DNA of 64,000 bases from JAEZBP01 sp963832725 (GTDB lineage: Bacteria; Myxococcota_A; Polyangia; Polyangiales; Sandaracinaceae): assembly GCA_963832725.1 (NCBI GenBank), contig CAWHVG010000001.1, positions 806,001-870,000 of the forward strand, read 5' to 3'. The position numbers and the translations under genes were made by a program. The notes beneath the pieces were generated by a model. That model was not told the origin of the DNA. It did not search any database and was given only the letters and a program-made list of their open reading frames with translations. This document shows, one piece after another, positions 63,820 through 64,000 of the stretch (position 1 is its first letter; every line of letters starts with the position of its first letter).

Positions 63820-64000
63820 TCAGCGTCCGTTGCCGACGAAGAGGAAGCGGTCGGGTCGGGGCTGGAGGTAGCGGTATCGATTGTCGTCGCTCGTGTCGAC
63901 GTCGCGGTAGCGGTCGGCCGGCATGCCCGGGCTCGTGCCCGTGCGCCGGTCGTGGAAGCCGATGCCGGAGGGGCGCTGCCACATGTCCGGCGTGAGCGGG
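63820..64000 (-). CDS. C-terminal end of an unidentified protein (cut by the window edge)
   Basis: A minus-strand frame is open from base 64000 to a TGA at 63822-63820. It reads LTPDMWQRPSGIGFHDRRTG, then MPADRYRDVDTSDDNRYRYL, ending DRFLFVGNGR. Composition (aromatic, Arg, Asp) is protein-like and it ends just before the 85-bp repeats. Only about 60 residues are visible, too few for a family assignment. Confidence 0.5.
   Translation of the reverse strand, partial: PLTPDMWQRPSGIGFHDRRTGTSPGMPADRYRDVDTSDDNRYRYLQPRPDRFLFVGNGR

Overview
This 64 kb window is very GC-rich, with densely packed genes and many GTG and ATGA/GTGA start-stop overlaps. It most likely comes from a Myxococcota (order Polyangiales/Sandaracinaceae-like) chromosome. 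The evidence is an MglA-type gliding GTPase, a Ser/Thr-kinase fused to a sigma-54 activator, FHA/TPR and HEAT-like proteins, secreted lipoproteins with Asp-Ala-Gly linkers, and a complete dcw start (mraZ-rsmH-ftsL-ftsI-murE-murF). The taxonomic call is inference from gene content; there is no rRNA or tRNA in the window. I see no prophage, insertion sequence or CRISPR array.

Layout. 1-6.7 kb (minus): division/cell-wall cluster, with a well-formed promoter and MraZ operator at its head. 6.9-9.8 kb (plus): small membrane protein, MglA-like GTPase, PocR-domain histidine kinase and a LexA-type winged-helix protein. 9.9-14.6 kb: thiL, a hemerythrin remnant, a UPF1-like helicase, a CBS protein and a HEAT-like protein. 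15-23.6 kb: a 1220-residue TPR membrane protein, and a convergent kinase/ATPase/TPR/GAF/sigma-54 activator. 24-29 kb: a NamZ-type muramidase, two lipoproteins and an acyltransferase. 29-37 kb: pyrR-pyrB, a DUF4239 protein, hemL, an Fo-only ATP synthase cluster (atpZ-atpI-atpB-atpE, closed by a strong terminator), a CxxxY-type CcmE and type 2 IPP isomerase. 37-49 kb: an eight-gene MoxR/Bat operon (moxR, DUF58, a BatD-like giant with a heptapeptide-repeat stalk, batA, batB, batC, batD, batE). 49-56.5 kb: a response regulator, an FHA/TPR membrane protein, a lipoprotein, and a parvulin-SurA-flavoprotein operon. 56.6-63.4 kb: an exported arginine-deiminase-family lipoprotein, an N-formylglutamate amidohydrolase-family protein, a secreted protein, and an operon of a C39-like peptidase with a 944-residue RimK-like ATP-grasp/GCS2 fusion. 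63.5-63.8 kb: an 85-bp tandem repeat array.

Two things matter most to a reader. First, at least twelve conserved genes carry a single-base-type frameshift. All eight clear +1 insertions sit inside or within about 5 nt of a GATC site (five turn GATC into GAATC/GATTC), and the net losses are in homopolymers or repeats. This looks like sequencing error, possibly linked to GATC methylation, rather than gene decay, so the affected genes are annotated as whole genes. Second, the amidoligase/peptidase locus at the right end and the enlarged Bat operon are the best candidates for poorly described biology.
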